Source of the DNA: an uncultured Oribacterium sp.
GTDB taxonomy: Bacteria > Bacillota > Clostridia > Lachnospirales > Lachnospiraceae
DNA length: 5,997 bases
Assembly (NCBI GenBank): GCA_934279105.1
Contig: CAKQWR010000121.1
Span: forward strand, 1-5,997
Direction: 5' to 3'
Positions 1 to 5,672 of the stretch are shown in pieces (position 1 is the stretch's first letter; each line of letters opens with the position of its first letter). The translations under genes and the position numbers were made by a program. A model generated the notes under the pieces. That model was not told where the DNA came from and searched no databases. It saw only the letters and a list, made by a program, of their open reading frames with translations.

Positions 1-1835
1 CCGCCCATACCCGGCATCATCATGTCGGTCGAGCTGCTGACGCTGGACTGTGAAATATAGACTTCATCGCCTTCGGAGAGATCACCGGACAGGATTTCGA
101 CATACTCATCAGAGGTAAGACCAGTCGTGACGCTGACTTCATGGAAGCCCTCCGGAACATTGCTGCTCTGTGCGTTTCCATCACCGGACTGACCACTGGA
201 CGTAGCGCTCTTGGTATCGCCCTTTGCATCCGTCGGTTTTTCAGTATTTGCCGGCTTCTCGCCCGCTGCATTTCCTTCCGGCTGGCCGTTCGCGGTACCC
301 TCTGGCTGTCCGTCGCCTGCCGTAGCTGCATCCTGGGTGGAAGCAGGATCCTTCTTCGAAGTGGTGGAATCCTTTACGTATACCTTGTTGCCACGCTGAA
401 GTGCGTCCACCGGAATCGCGAGTGCATCTTCTGCTTCGTCGAGGATGATGACGCCGGTGACGTTCATACCCGGAAGCAGTCCGCCGTAATCGCTCATCGT
501 AACTGTGACCGGATAGTAGGTAACGCCGTTCGCCGCTGTACCCTCCATGGACACCTTCGTGACGGTACCCTCGAAGGTCTGGTCCTCGAAGGCATCCGCT
601 GTGACTTCAACGGTCTGCCCCACCTTGACGTTCGAGATGTCGAGCTCATCGATGTTCATCTCGAAGGTCACTTCTGAAAGATCGTAGATGACCGCAAGTG
701 CCGTCGTGGAGCTTCCGTTCTGGACATTCTCACCGGCATTGACGTTCTTCGTCGTGACGGTTCCGGAAATCGGTGCGGTGATCGTGTAGTTCTCGTAATT
801 ATCGGTTGTCGTGTCGAGATTTGACTGTGCATTCTCGAGACTGGACTTCGCATCGGAAACCTTGTTCTTATAGGTCTTCAAAATATCGCTCGCATCCTCG
901 GCATCCATCGAGAAGATGGCCGTACCGACATTTACATAGTCGCCGGCGCTGACGAGGAGCTTTTTCACCGTCACGGAACCGGAAAGATCGCTCGCCCGCA
1001 GCGTGACATTCTGAATCGGCTGGAAGGCACCATCGCCGCAGGAGTTGATGCCGTTGATGGTCGCGGTTGCGTACATGTCGCTCGTCAGACCGCCCGGATT
1101 CGTCACCTGCACCGTGACATAGCGCACGAGCTGCCCTCCGGTAAGCGTCGTATCCATCTGGTCAACCGAGGTGACCGTTCCACTCAGTTCCTCGAGGGTA
1201 TCCGAAAGCACCAGCGTCGCTGTACTGCATACCGGAATCTGTGCCGCTTCGACGGAAAGAAACGGGATATCCACTTCCATCACGCTGTCGTTATAGATCT
1301 CCGCGATTTCCGTGTTACCGGAAACCTGGTCGCCCGCCTTGATTTTCATCGTTTTGATGTAACCGGAGACCGTGGACTTCACCGTATTTCCGCTGTAATC
1401 CGCGACGGCAGAATTATAATCCTTCATCGCGTCGTTGTAGCTTTCCTGCGCACGCTCAAGCGAACTCGTCGCGGAGTTCAGCTTCGAGGTCATGGATGAG
1501 GCGTCGATCTGATACAGCACCTGTCCTTCGGTCACCTGATCGCCTTCGTTGAAATCCGCCGAAATGACCTTTCCCTCGACCATCGAGGTGATCGTATAGC
1601 TGTTCTTCGGTGAAATCGTACCGGAGCTGGACAGCGACTGCTGAATGGTCTGCCGTGTCACCGTTCCCGTCCGAACACTTGTCTCCTTTTTACTCGCGGC
1701 GGTCGTCTTCTTCTGATAAACGAAGAAGGCACCAGCTGCCACAGCGACGAGAATCACCGCCCCGAGGACGAGTTTCTTCCCCAACATCTTCCCCATGCTC
1801 GGTTTCTTCTTTATAAACGAAAAAATCTGCTTCAT
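1..1835 (-). CDS. HlyD/MacA-type efflux adaptor (membrane fusion protein) with duplicated core, 3' end cut by window edge
   Basis: This is an adaptor of a tripartite-like exporter, usually partnered by a MacB-type ABC transporter. 611 complete codons are visible and no stop is reached before the left edge. Residues 1-20 are basic and cytoplasmic, 21-40 form one membrane anchor (KLVLGAVILVAVAAGAFFVY), and the rest lies outside the membrane. A lipoyl half-motif (about 86-111), an alpha-hairpin (112-152), a second lipoyl half (152-182), a beta-barrel (183-225) and a further strand region (to about 280) are then all repeated (284-311, 312-350, 350-385, 386-429, to about 480). Residues 489-562 are a low-complexity Ser/Thr/Gly/Pro/Glu-rich insert, followed by a final strand segment (EGFHEVSVTTGL) and a Met/Gly-rich tail. 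The start at 1835 is chosen because GGGAG lies 5 bases upstream. In-frame ATGs at 1847 and 1862 have poorer sites. The SLH gene lies 151 bases upstream in the same direction. The adaptor call is firm; the transported substrate is unknown. Confidence 0.92.
   Translation of the reverse strand, partial: MKQIFSFIKKKPSMGKMLGKKLVLGAVILVAVAAGAFFVYQKKTTAASKKETSVRTGTVTRQTIQQSLSSSGTISPKNSYTITSMVEGKVISADFNEGDQVTEGQVLYQIDASSMTSKLNSATSSLERAQESYNDAMKDYNSAVADYSGNTVKSTVSGYIKTMKIKAGDQVSGNTEIAEIYNDSVMEVDIPFLSVEAAQIPVCSTATLVLSDTLEELSGTVTSVDQMDTTLTGGQLVRYVTVQVTNPGGLTSDMYATATINGINSCGDGAFQPIQNVTLRASDLSGSVTVKKLLVSAGDYVNVGTAIFSMDAEDASDILKTYKNKVSDAKSSLENAQSNLDTTTDNYENYTITAPISGTVTTKNVNAGENVQNGSSTTALAVIYDLSEVTFEMNIDELDISNVKVGQTVEVTADAFEDQTFEGTVTKVSMEGTAANGVTYYPVTVTMSDYGGLLPGMNVTGVIILDEAEDALAIPVDALQRGNKVYVKDSTTSKKDPASTQDAATAGDGQPEGTANGQPEGNAAGEKPANTEKPTDAKGDTKSATSSGQSGDGNAQSSNVPEGFHEVSVTTGLTSDEYVEILSGDLSEGDEVYISQSSVSSSTDMMMPGMG
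150..371 (-). other. Disordered low-complexity insert in the adaptor
   Basis: About residues 489-562 of the adaptor are rich in Ser, Thr, Gly, Ala, Pro, Glu, Asp and Lys, with almost no bulky hydrophobic residues. The short repeat GQPEG occurs twice (residues 509-513 and 517-521). It sits between strand segments KVYVKD and FHEVSVTTGL, which are normally close together in the membrane-proximal domain, so it looks like a loop extension. Its role is unknown; a flexible wall-spanning or wall-contacting loop is an inference. Confidence 0.65.
546..1598 (-). repeat. Tandem duplication of the adaptor core inside the HlyD-like gene
   Basis: Two units of about 200 residues (roughly 80-280 and 280-480; the interval given covers the best-matching parts) align throughout. 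VISADFNEGDQVTEGQVLY corresponds to VKKLLVSAGDYVNVGTAIF. VSGYIKTMKIKAGDQVSGNT corresponds to ISGTVTTKNVNAGENVQNGS. LSGTVTSVD corresponds to FEGTVTKVS. YVTVQVTNPGGLTSDMYATA corresponds to YPVTVTMSDYGGLLPGMNVT. The similarity is moderate at protein level and no DNA-level repeat is apparent, so the duplication is old. Usual adaptors have one such core. Confidence 0.8.
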
Positions 1836-1881
1836 CTTTTCTCCCATTTGACCGTTGTTCATATTCTCTGAGCGGGCGCCA

Positions 1882-1900
1882 ATGCACCCCTTATGCACCC
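1882..1900. repeat. Direct repeat ATGCACCC, 11-base spacing, upstream of the adaptor gene
   Basis: ATGCACCC occurs at 1882-1889 and again at 1893-1900 (GGGTGCAT on the transcribed strand), one helical turn apart. It lies 47 bases upstream of the chosen adaptor start. The spacing would suit a dimeric regulator bound on one face of the helix, but no clear promoter hexamers accompany it and its sequence differs from the TTTCAG boxes in the divergent region. It may be chance. Confidence 0.3.
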
Positions 1901-1951
1901 GTCCGCTGATTTTCTGCATCCATCAGGCGATATTCGTACACCTGTATTTTT

Positions 1952-1984
1952 CGATGCCGCCCTACGTAGTGGCGATCACCATCG
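1952..1984 (-). other. Possible stem-loop between the SLH gene and the adaptor gene
   Basis: CGATG (1952-1956) pairs with CATCG (1980-1984). Inside it, CGCC can pair with GGCG around the perfect palindrome CTACGTAG (1962-1969). It begins just after the SLH stop codon. No T-run follows on the minus strand, so it does not look like a full intrinsic terminator. A processing or partial attenuation role between the two genes is possible but unproven. Confidence 0.3.
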
Positions 1985-1986
1985 TG

Positions 1987-3090
1987 TTATGCGATGGCGA
2001 TGACTTCCTTCGCTCCGCTCTGGTCGAGATCCCAGACGATGGTGATTTCATCTGAAGTATCGATGGAACCATAAATCGAGAAAGCGTATTGCATATCCGA
2101 ATTGTTGATATTGTAGGTTTCACCACCGATTTCTACCTGTGTCGGCGTCATGATCTGACTCGAGCTGTAGTAGATCTGATCGACGGTACCGGTCGCTGTA
2201 CCCATCGTGCTGTCTGCATTGCCCGACTCAGAATAGGCATAGACGGACTTCGTCGATGTGTTGTAGTACACAACGACCGCACAGCTCGTCGCTTCGTCCT
2301 CGATGGCCTCTACGCTGGAGATTTCGCCGTTCAGAAAACAGCTGGCTACGTTCTTATTAAATGGAAGAATCGAGTTCAGACTCTTGCCGGATTTCAGGAT
2401 ATGCGGGCCGCTCAGATTTGAGGACAGCGTATCGAGAAGATTCAGCTCGTTGCTGTCGGAAAGCGTGAATCCGAACAGCGCACCGTAAATCGTCTGACTG
2501 CTCTTCGTCTTTCCATCGTTCTGCGCGGTGTTTGCGGTCATCAGATTGTAGAACATGTTGACGCAGTCTTCATAGCTCAGGTAATCGTTCACATCCGTGC
2601 TGACCCGATCCGTAAGACCGATGGCGATGGCCTTCGCATTCCGATTCGCCACGATATTTCCACTGAACTGATCACTCGTATAGCCGAGCAGCGTCAGCAT
2701 CGCCTTCTCCGCCTCGCCCAACTTGATGCCCTGCTCCGGCTTGAAGGTGCCGCCGAGGTATGCACTCATCCATCCCTTCGAGGTCGCAATCCGTATATAA
2801 CCAGCATATGGTGAACTCTGCAGCACATCACTGAAGACGGAGACATCCGACTCCGCTGCTACATTCGTCGCATAGCTCGAGGCGTGCACCAACATCTTTG
2901 CAAACTCTGCACGCGACACGTTGTTTGCACTCAGACTGACATCGAAATTTTCAACCACGCCGGCACTCACCAGCGCTTTCTTTCGCTGTTCCAGCGTCGT
3001 TGACGCCAGTGCACACATCGGCATGCCCGCCACTACAGTGACGACACCGGTCATAGCAGCAATCGCACTGCCCATCAGATATCTATTCAT
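1987..3090 (-). CDS. Secreted S-layer homology (SLH) domain protein
   Basis: A 367-residue exported protein. Residues 1-29 are a signal peptide: basic start MNR, hydrophobic core to about 22, and likely cleavage after ALA at 27-29. SLH-type modules follow. VSRAEFAKML (58-67) is close to the canonical ITRAEFAKML helix. FSDV (86-89), YAGYIRIATSKGWMSAYLGG (95-114), FKPEQGIKLGEAEKAMLTLL (116-135) and a degenerate third copy (about 151-184, NDYLSYEDCVNMFYNLM) continue the pattern. SLH domains generally bind pyruvylated secondary wall polymer, but only the first helix keeps the SRAE-like motif, so anchoring may be weak or altered. Residues 200-367 are Ser/Thr/Asn-rich and look beta-stranded; I recognise no family there. 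The start at 3090 has AAGGAGAAGGT directly upstream. It lies upstream of the adaptor gene in the same direction and is probably co-transcribed. A wall-side partner of the exporter is an inference. Confidence 0.88.
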   Translation of the reverse strand: MNRYLMGSAIAAMTGVVTVVAGMPMCALASTTLEQRKKALVSAGVVENFDVSLSANNVSRAEFAKMLVHASSYATNVAAESDVSVFSDVLQSSPYAGYIRIATSKGWMSAYLGGTFKPEQGIKLGEAEKAMLTLLGYTSDQFSGNIVANRNAKAIAIGLTDRVSTDVNDYLSYEDCVNMFYNLMTANTAQNDGKTKSSQTIYGALFGFTLSDSNELNLLDTLSSNLSGPHILKSGKSLNSILPFNKNVASCFLNGEISSVEAIEDEATSCAVVVYYNTSTKSVYAYSESGNADSTMGTATGTVDQIYYSSSQIMTPTQVEIGGETYNINNSDMQYAFSIYGSIDTSDEITIVWDLDQSGAKEVIAIA

Positions 3091-3110
3091 ACCTTCTCCT
3101 TTTCTGAAAT

Positions 3111-3142
3111 GCGGCCGCAGAGCTCATCACTCGGAAAGCCGC
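3111..3142 (-). other. Small inverted repeat in the SLH leader
   Basis: GCGGC (3111-3115) and GCCGC (3138-3142) could form a 5-base-pair stem with a 22-base loop, shortly upstream of the SLH ribosome binding site. The stem is short and may be chance. Confidence 0.2.
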
Positions 3143-3160
3143 GTTCATGGATTCCCTATC

Positions 3161-3203
3161 TACCTGTCCCGTATCGCAGGTACAGACCAGACGATGCGGG
3201 ACA
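3161..3203 (-). other. Leader inverted repeats with two mutually exclusive folds
   Basis: Arms TGTCCCGTATCG (3165-3176) and CGATGCGGGACA (3192-3203) match at 11 of 12 positions around a 15-base loop. A second stem, TACCTG (3161-3166) with CAGGTA (3177-3182), is perfect. It traps most of the first stem's arm in its loop, so both cannot form together. The structure lies in the predicted 5' leader of the SLH/adaptor transcript. The one imperfect pair is G-U in plus-strand RNA and A-C in minus-strand RNA. No known riboswitch was recognised. Confidence 0.5.
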
Positions 3204-3233
3204 TCTATATCGAGCGTTCTTACGAAAACCCGC

Positions 3234-3255
3234 AAATCCCTGTGCTATGGGATTT
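3234..3255 (-). other. Hairpin at the predicted 5' end of the SLH/adaptor mRNA
   Basis: AAATCCC (3234-3240) and GGGATTT (3249-3255) form a perfect 7-base-pair stem with an 8-base loop. The minus-strand start predicted from the TAGAAT at 3266-3271 is near 3259, so the hairpin would begin within a few bases of the 5' end. Such hairpins commonly protect mRNAs from 5' decay. There is no T-run after it, so it is not a terminator. Confidence 0.45.
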
Positions 3256-3265
3256 CACATGTCGC

Positions 3266-3298
3266 ATTCTAAAAAAAAAAGCTGAAATGATGCTGAAT
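3266..3298 (-). promoter_or_regulatory. Predicted regulator-dependent promoter and operator for the SLH/adaptor operon
   Basis: Read on the minus strand, ATTCAGCATCATTTCAG (3298 to 3282) holds two TTCAG half-sites 11 bases apart. After exactly 10 bases (C and nine T) comes TAGAAT (3271 to 3266), five of six matches to the -10 consensus. No separate -35 is needed in this layout, in which an OmpR/PhoB-type regulator bound at the operator replaces it. The box matches the plus-strand box at 3384-3400 at 13 of 17 positions with identical spacing to TAGAATG. Binding by the neighbouring response regulator is inferred. Confidence 0.7.
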
Positions 3299-3334
3299 TC
3301 TTTTCAGAAAACTGTGAAGCTTTTGTGTTTTCCT

Positions 3335-3363
3335 TCGACAGATTGCCCGCACTTGTTTAATAT
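3335..3363 (+). promoter_or_regulatory. Possible second, regulator-independent promoter for the two-component operon
   Basis: TCGACA (3335-3340, five of six matches to TTGACA) is followed after 17 bases by TAATAT (3358-3363, four of six matches to TATAAT). It could give basal transcription of the regulator and kinase upstream of the operator-linked promoter. The -10 is weak, so chance is a real alternative. Confidence 0.25.
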
Positions 3364-3383
3364 GTAGGTAAGAAATGCGCTGG

Positions 3384-3416
3384 TTTCAGCACACTTTCAG
3401 TTACACACAGTAGAAT
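3384..3416 (+). promoter_or_regulatory. Predicted autoregulatory promoter and operator for the two-component operon
   Basis: TTTCAGCACACTTTCAG (3384-3400) carries two identical TTTCAG half-sites 11 bases apart. Ten bases later is TAGAAT (3411-3416). There is no acceptable -35 at the usual distance, and the operator covers that position, as in pho-box promoters. The opposite-strand copy at 3266-3298 has the same layout. Transcription would begin near 3423, leaving a leader of about 108 bases before the response regulator. Autoregulation is inferred from position and family. Confidence 0.7.
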
Positions 3417-3443
3417 GTTGCTTAATAGGTTATCGTTCCGTCA

Positions 3444-3493
3444 GGGGGAGTCTCTTCGTATGGCTTCTGGCGCAGGCCCTCCGAAACTCCCCC
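3444..3493 (+). other. Structured leader of the response regulator mRNA
   Basis: GGGGGAGT (3444-3451) and ACTCCCCC (3486-3493) are perfect complements enclosing 34 bases. Within the loop, CCCTCC (3477-3482) is the exact complement of the Shine-Dalgarno GGAGGG at 3519-3524. No T-run follows on either strand, which argues against a terminator. A role in limiting translation of the regulator is possible. Confidence 0.45.
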
Positions 3494-3518
3494 CTCTGGC
3501 TGAATAGTGACCTTCTAT

Positions 3519-3524
3519 GGAGGG
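3519..3524 (+). promoter_or_regulatory. Ribosome binding site fixing the response regulator start
   Basis: GGAGGG lies 6 bases before the ATG at 3531. It decides against the in-frame GTG at 3507, which would place this site inside the coding region and add eight residues before the conserved MKILIVEDE start. Confidence 0.85.
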
Positions 3525-3530
3525 AAAACA

Positions 3531-4202
3531 ATGAAAATACTGATTGTGGAAGACGAAAGGCTGCTCGCGGATTCGATTCGCGATTTGCTTACCGAGCAGG
3601 GATATCAGGCCGAGGCGGTCTATGATGGGGAAGCCGGTGTCGATTATGCGGAAACCGGCGTGTATGATCTGATTATTCTGGATGTCATGATGCCGAAAAT
3701 GAACGGATATCAAGTGGCGAAGGTTCTTCGCCAGCATCACATCAGTACGCCGATTCTCATGCTGACTGCGAAGTCCGAGCTGCTGGATCGTGTGCAGGGA
3801 CTCGATTCCGGTGCGGACTACTATCTGACGAAACCCTTCGATGCACGCGAGCTCTTCGCCTGTATCCATGCGCTGCTTCGCCGTCAGGGGACGGAGGTCG
3901 ATACCCTCGCCTTCGGCAATACGACCCTCGATCTCTCGACCAGTACACTTCTCTGCGAAGAAAAATCTCTCCGCCTGAGTGCGAAGGAATTTGATGTCAT
4001 GCGTATGCTGATGCAGCAGAAGGAAAAGAACCTGTCGAAAGAATCGATTCTGCAGAAAGTCTGGGGCTTCGATTCAGATGCCGTCGAAAATCATGTCGAA
4101 GTATACGTCGGCTTTCTTCGGAAGAAACTCCACTCCATCGGTTCCGATGTGCAGATCGTCGCTGTGCGAAGACTCGGCTATCACCTGGAGCTGGAGGAGT
4201 AG
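3531..4202 (+). CDS. OmpR/PhoB-family response regulator
   Basis: A DNA-binding response regulator of 223 residues, the usual length for the family. The receiver domain spans about 1-118: MKILIVEDE start with acidic residues E7 and D8, phospho-acceptor D51 in LIILDVMMPKMNG, the switch threonine T79 in LMLTA, and K101 in YYLTKPFDARE. The winged-helix effector domain spans about 125-221, with LSAKEFDVMRML (149-160), the recognition region ENHVEVYVGFLRKKL (186-200) and the wing AVRRLGYHLE (211-220). All key residues are present, so it should be active. It is phosphorylated by the kinase encoded 97 bases downstream. Its likely targets are the paired TTTCAG boxes in front of it, which would give positive autoregulation and control of the divergent SLH/adaptor operon. 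The signal and gene name cannot be assigned. Confidence 0.96.
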   Translation: MKILIVEDERLLADSIRDLLTEQGYQAEAVYDGEAGVDYAETGVYDLIILDVMMPKMNGYQVAKVLRQHHISTPILMLTAKSELLDRVQGLDSGADYYLTKPFDARELFACIHALLRRQGTEVDTLAFGNTTLDLSTSTLLCEEKSLRLSAKEFDVMRMLMQQKEKNLSKESILQKVWGFDSDAVENHVEVYVGFLRKKLHSIGSDVQIVAVRRLGYHLELEE

Positions 4203-4299
4203 GACTTTCGGCTGTATCGATGAAGAGGCCATGGATGACGCAAGTTTATTCATGATGTAAAGATTCATCAGAAAGTATAAATAATAAAGGAACTATACT
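4203..4299 (+). other. 97-base spacer between regulator and kinase genes
   Basis: The gap is longer than is usual for such gene pairs, which often overlap. It is A/T-rich in its second half and ends with the kinase ribosome binding site AAGGA (4287-4291). I see no terminator or convincing promoter. TATAAA at 4276-4281 lacks a matching -35. A nine-codon ATG-to-TAA frame in the middle has no support as a gene. Confidence 0.5.
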
Positions 4300-5604
4300 A
4301 TGGATATGATTCGAAAGCTTCGCGTCCGCTTCGTGTCGATCATGATGCTCATCGTCAGTACGATGCTGATCATCATTTTCGGGCTCGTCGTGCATATGAC
4401 ACATACACGTATCATGGAAGACGGCATCCGTATGATGGGAAACGTCGCGAATGCCCCAATGGGTACCCGCACAGACCGTCATCCGAAACGCAACAAAGAA
4501 GAGAAGGATATGCCGGTTCAGCTTCCTTTCTTCCGCGTGCAGGTTGATGCAGATGGAAACATACTTGCGACGGATGGTGACTACTATGATCTCACCCAGG
4601 AAGGATCGGAAGAGGTTCTGGAAGAACTGGTTAGCGACGTCATGACCAGTGCAGAAAAAATTGGGGACCTGCATGATTACAACCTTCGGTACTATCGAAA
4701 TGATGTGAAAAAGCGATTTGATCAACCGGAAAAAGTGGGACCGGACGATGAGCGCCTGATGAGCGATGAACAGATCATCGTCTTCATGGATATATCTTCC
4801 GAAATTGCAGCGATGCGGAACCTCTATCGAACTTGCATCATCATCTGCCTCGGCAGTTTCGCAAGCTTCCTCATCATCAGTATTTTCTTCGCCCGCTGGG
4901 CGGTGCGTCCGGTCGAGGAAGCCTGGGCACAGCAGCGGCAGTTCGTTTCGGATGCATCACATGAACTGAAAACTCCGCTGACGGTTATCCTGACGGATGC
5001 CGAAATGCTGAAGTCACCTCGCTTCGATGAGGCGCATAAAAAGCAGTTCACCGAGAACATCCTCACGATGTCGAAGCAGATGCGTGGCCTCGTGGAAAGC
5101 CTTCTCCAGCTCGCGCGTGTCGATAATGGCGCGATCCAGAAAATGCCACTGCAACGCATCGATTTTTCCAGTCTTGTTTCCGATGAGCTCCTTACCTTCG
5201 ATGCGCTCTTTTTCGAAAAAGGGCTGACACTGGTGGACAACATCGCAGATGGCATCGCTGTCCATGGTTCTGAACAGCACCTGAAGCAGGTCGTAGAGAT
5301 TCTTCTCGATAATGCACAGAAATACTCTGATCCGAACGGTACGGTGCAGGTCAGTCTGCAGAAAAGCGGAAGTCATCACTGTGTGTTGTGCGTCGCCGAT
5401 CTAGGCGCACCGATCGCACCGGAAGATCTGAAGAGAATCTTTCAACGTTTCTATCGCATCGACGAAGCCCGTGCGATGAATCACAGCTACGGACTCGGAC
5501 TCTCCATCGCGGAGAATATCGTAAAAAATCACAAGGGCCGGATCTGGGCTGAATCCGCAGACGGCATCAACAGCTTCCACGTCGAGCTTCCGATGGTCGG
5601 ATGA
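4300..5604 (+). CDS. Two-transmembrane sensor histidine kinase
   Basis: A membrane sensor kinase of 434 residues that phosphorylates the preceding response regulator. TM1 is about 11-33 and TM2 about 178-198. Between them is an extracellular sensor region of about 145 residues containing a VQVDADGNILATDGDYYDL strand-turn, PAS-like in character but unassigned. The linker after TM2 (ARWAVRPVEEAWAQQRQF) is too short for a full HAMP. The dimerisation domain has the H-box SDASHELKTPL with phospho-acceptor H221. The ATPase domain has the N-box ILLDNAQKYS (N338), the G1 region VADLGAPI (D367), the F-box FQRFYRID (381-388) and the G2 box YGLGLSIA (397-404). G1 reads DLGAPI rather than DxGxGI, a GxPI variant that is familiar in Gram-positive kinases and not a sign of inactivity. 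The start ATG has AAGGA 8 bases upstream. The stimulus is unknown; envelope stress or an exported compound fits the neighbours. Confidence 0.96.
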   Translation: MDMIRKLRVRFVSIMMLIVSTMLIIIFGLVVHMTHTRIMEDGIRMMGNVANAPMGTRTDRHPKRNKEEKDMPVQLPFFRVQVDADGNILATDGDYYDLTQEGSEEVLEELVSDVMTSAEKIGDLHDYNLRYYRNDVKKRFDQPEKVGPDDERLMSDEQIIVFMDISSEIAAMRNLYRTCIIICLGSFASFLIISIFFARWAVRPVEEAWAQQRQFVSDASHELKTPLTVILTDAEMLKSPRFDEAHKKQFTENILTMSKQMRGLVESLLQLARVDNGAIQKMPLQRIDFSSLVSDELLTFDALFFEKGLTLVDNIADGIAVHGSEQHLKQVVEILLDNAQKYSDPNGTVQVSLQKSGSHHCVLCVADLGAPIAPEDLKRIFQRFYRIDEARAMNHSYGLGLSIAENIVKNHKGRIWAESADGINSFHVELPMVG

Positions 5605-5672
5605 TAAGAATCGCCGTAGGGAGACAGGAGCTGAAAGGGGCAGGCATCCGAAGACAATACTTCGAGAACGGT
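5605..5672. other. Non-coding stretch after the kinase gene
   Basis: I see no gene, repeat or promoter in these bases between the kinase stop codon and the large palindrome. Confidence 0.5.

Noticed and set aside
141..677. Plus-strand open frame of 178 codons inside the adaptor region
   Set aside because: It is antisense to the continuous adaptor reading frame, whose domains are clear, and is Cys/Arg-rich without recognisable motifs.
2921..3367. Plus-strand open frame spanning the start of the SLH gene and the divergent promoter
   Set aside because: It runs opposite the signal peptide coding region and through the predicted operators and leader hairpins; no domain or ribosome binding site.
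3444..3493. Terminator upstream of the response regulator
   Set aside because: The stem is GC-rich but has a 34-base loop and no T-run on either side.
3507..3530. Earlier GTG start for the response regulator adding MTFYGGKT
   Set aside because: The added segment contains the strong GGAGGG ribosome binding site of the ATG at 3531, and family members begin at MKILIVEDE.
3441..3869. Minus-strand open frame of 142 codons over the response regulator
   Set aside because: It lies opposite a clear response regulator gene, shows no recognisable domain and has no ribosome binding site that I could see; it is an antisense shadow.
4253..4281. Internal promoter before the kinase (TATAAA at 4276)
   Set aside because: No -35-like hexamer at 16-18 bases upstream; the A/T-rich bases are better explained as an unstructured ribosome-loading region.
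4246..5379. Several minus-strand open frames opposite the histidine kinase
   Set aside because: All lie inside the kinase coding sequence and have shadow-like composition (His/Arg/Ser-rich) with no domains.
5398..5418. Degenerate G1 box (DLGAPI instead of DxGxGI) as a sign of a dead kinase
   Set aside because: GxPI forms are common in Gram-positive sensor kinases, and the N, F and G2 boxes and the phospho-acceptor histidine are intact.
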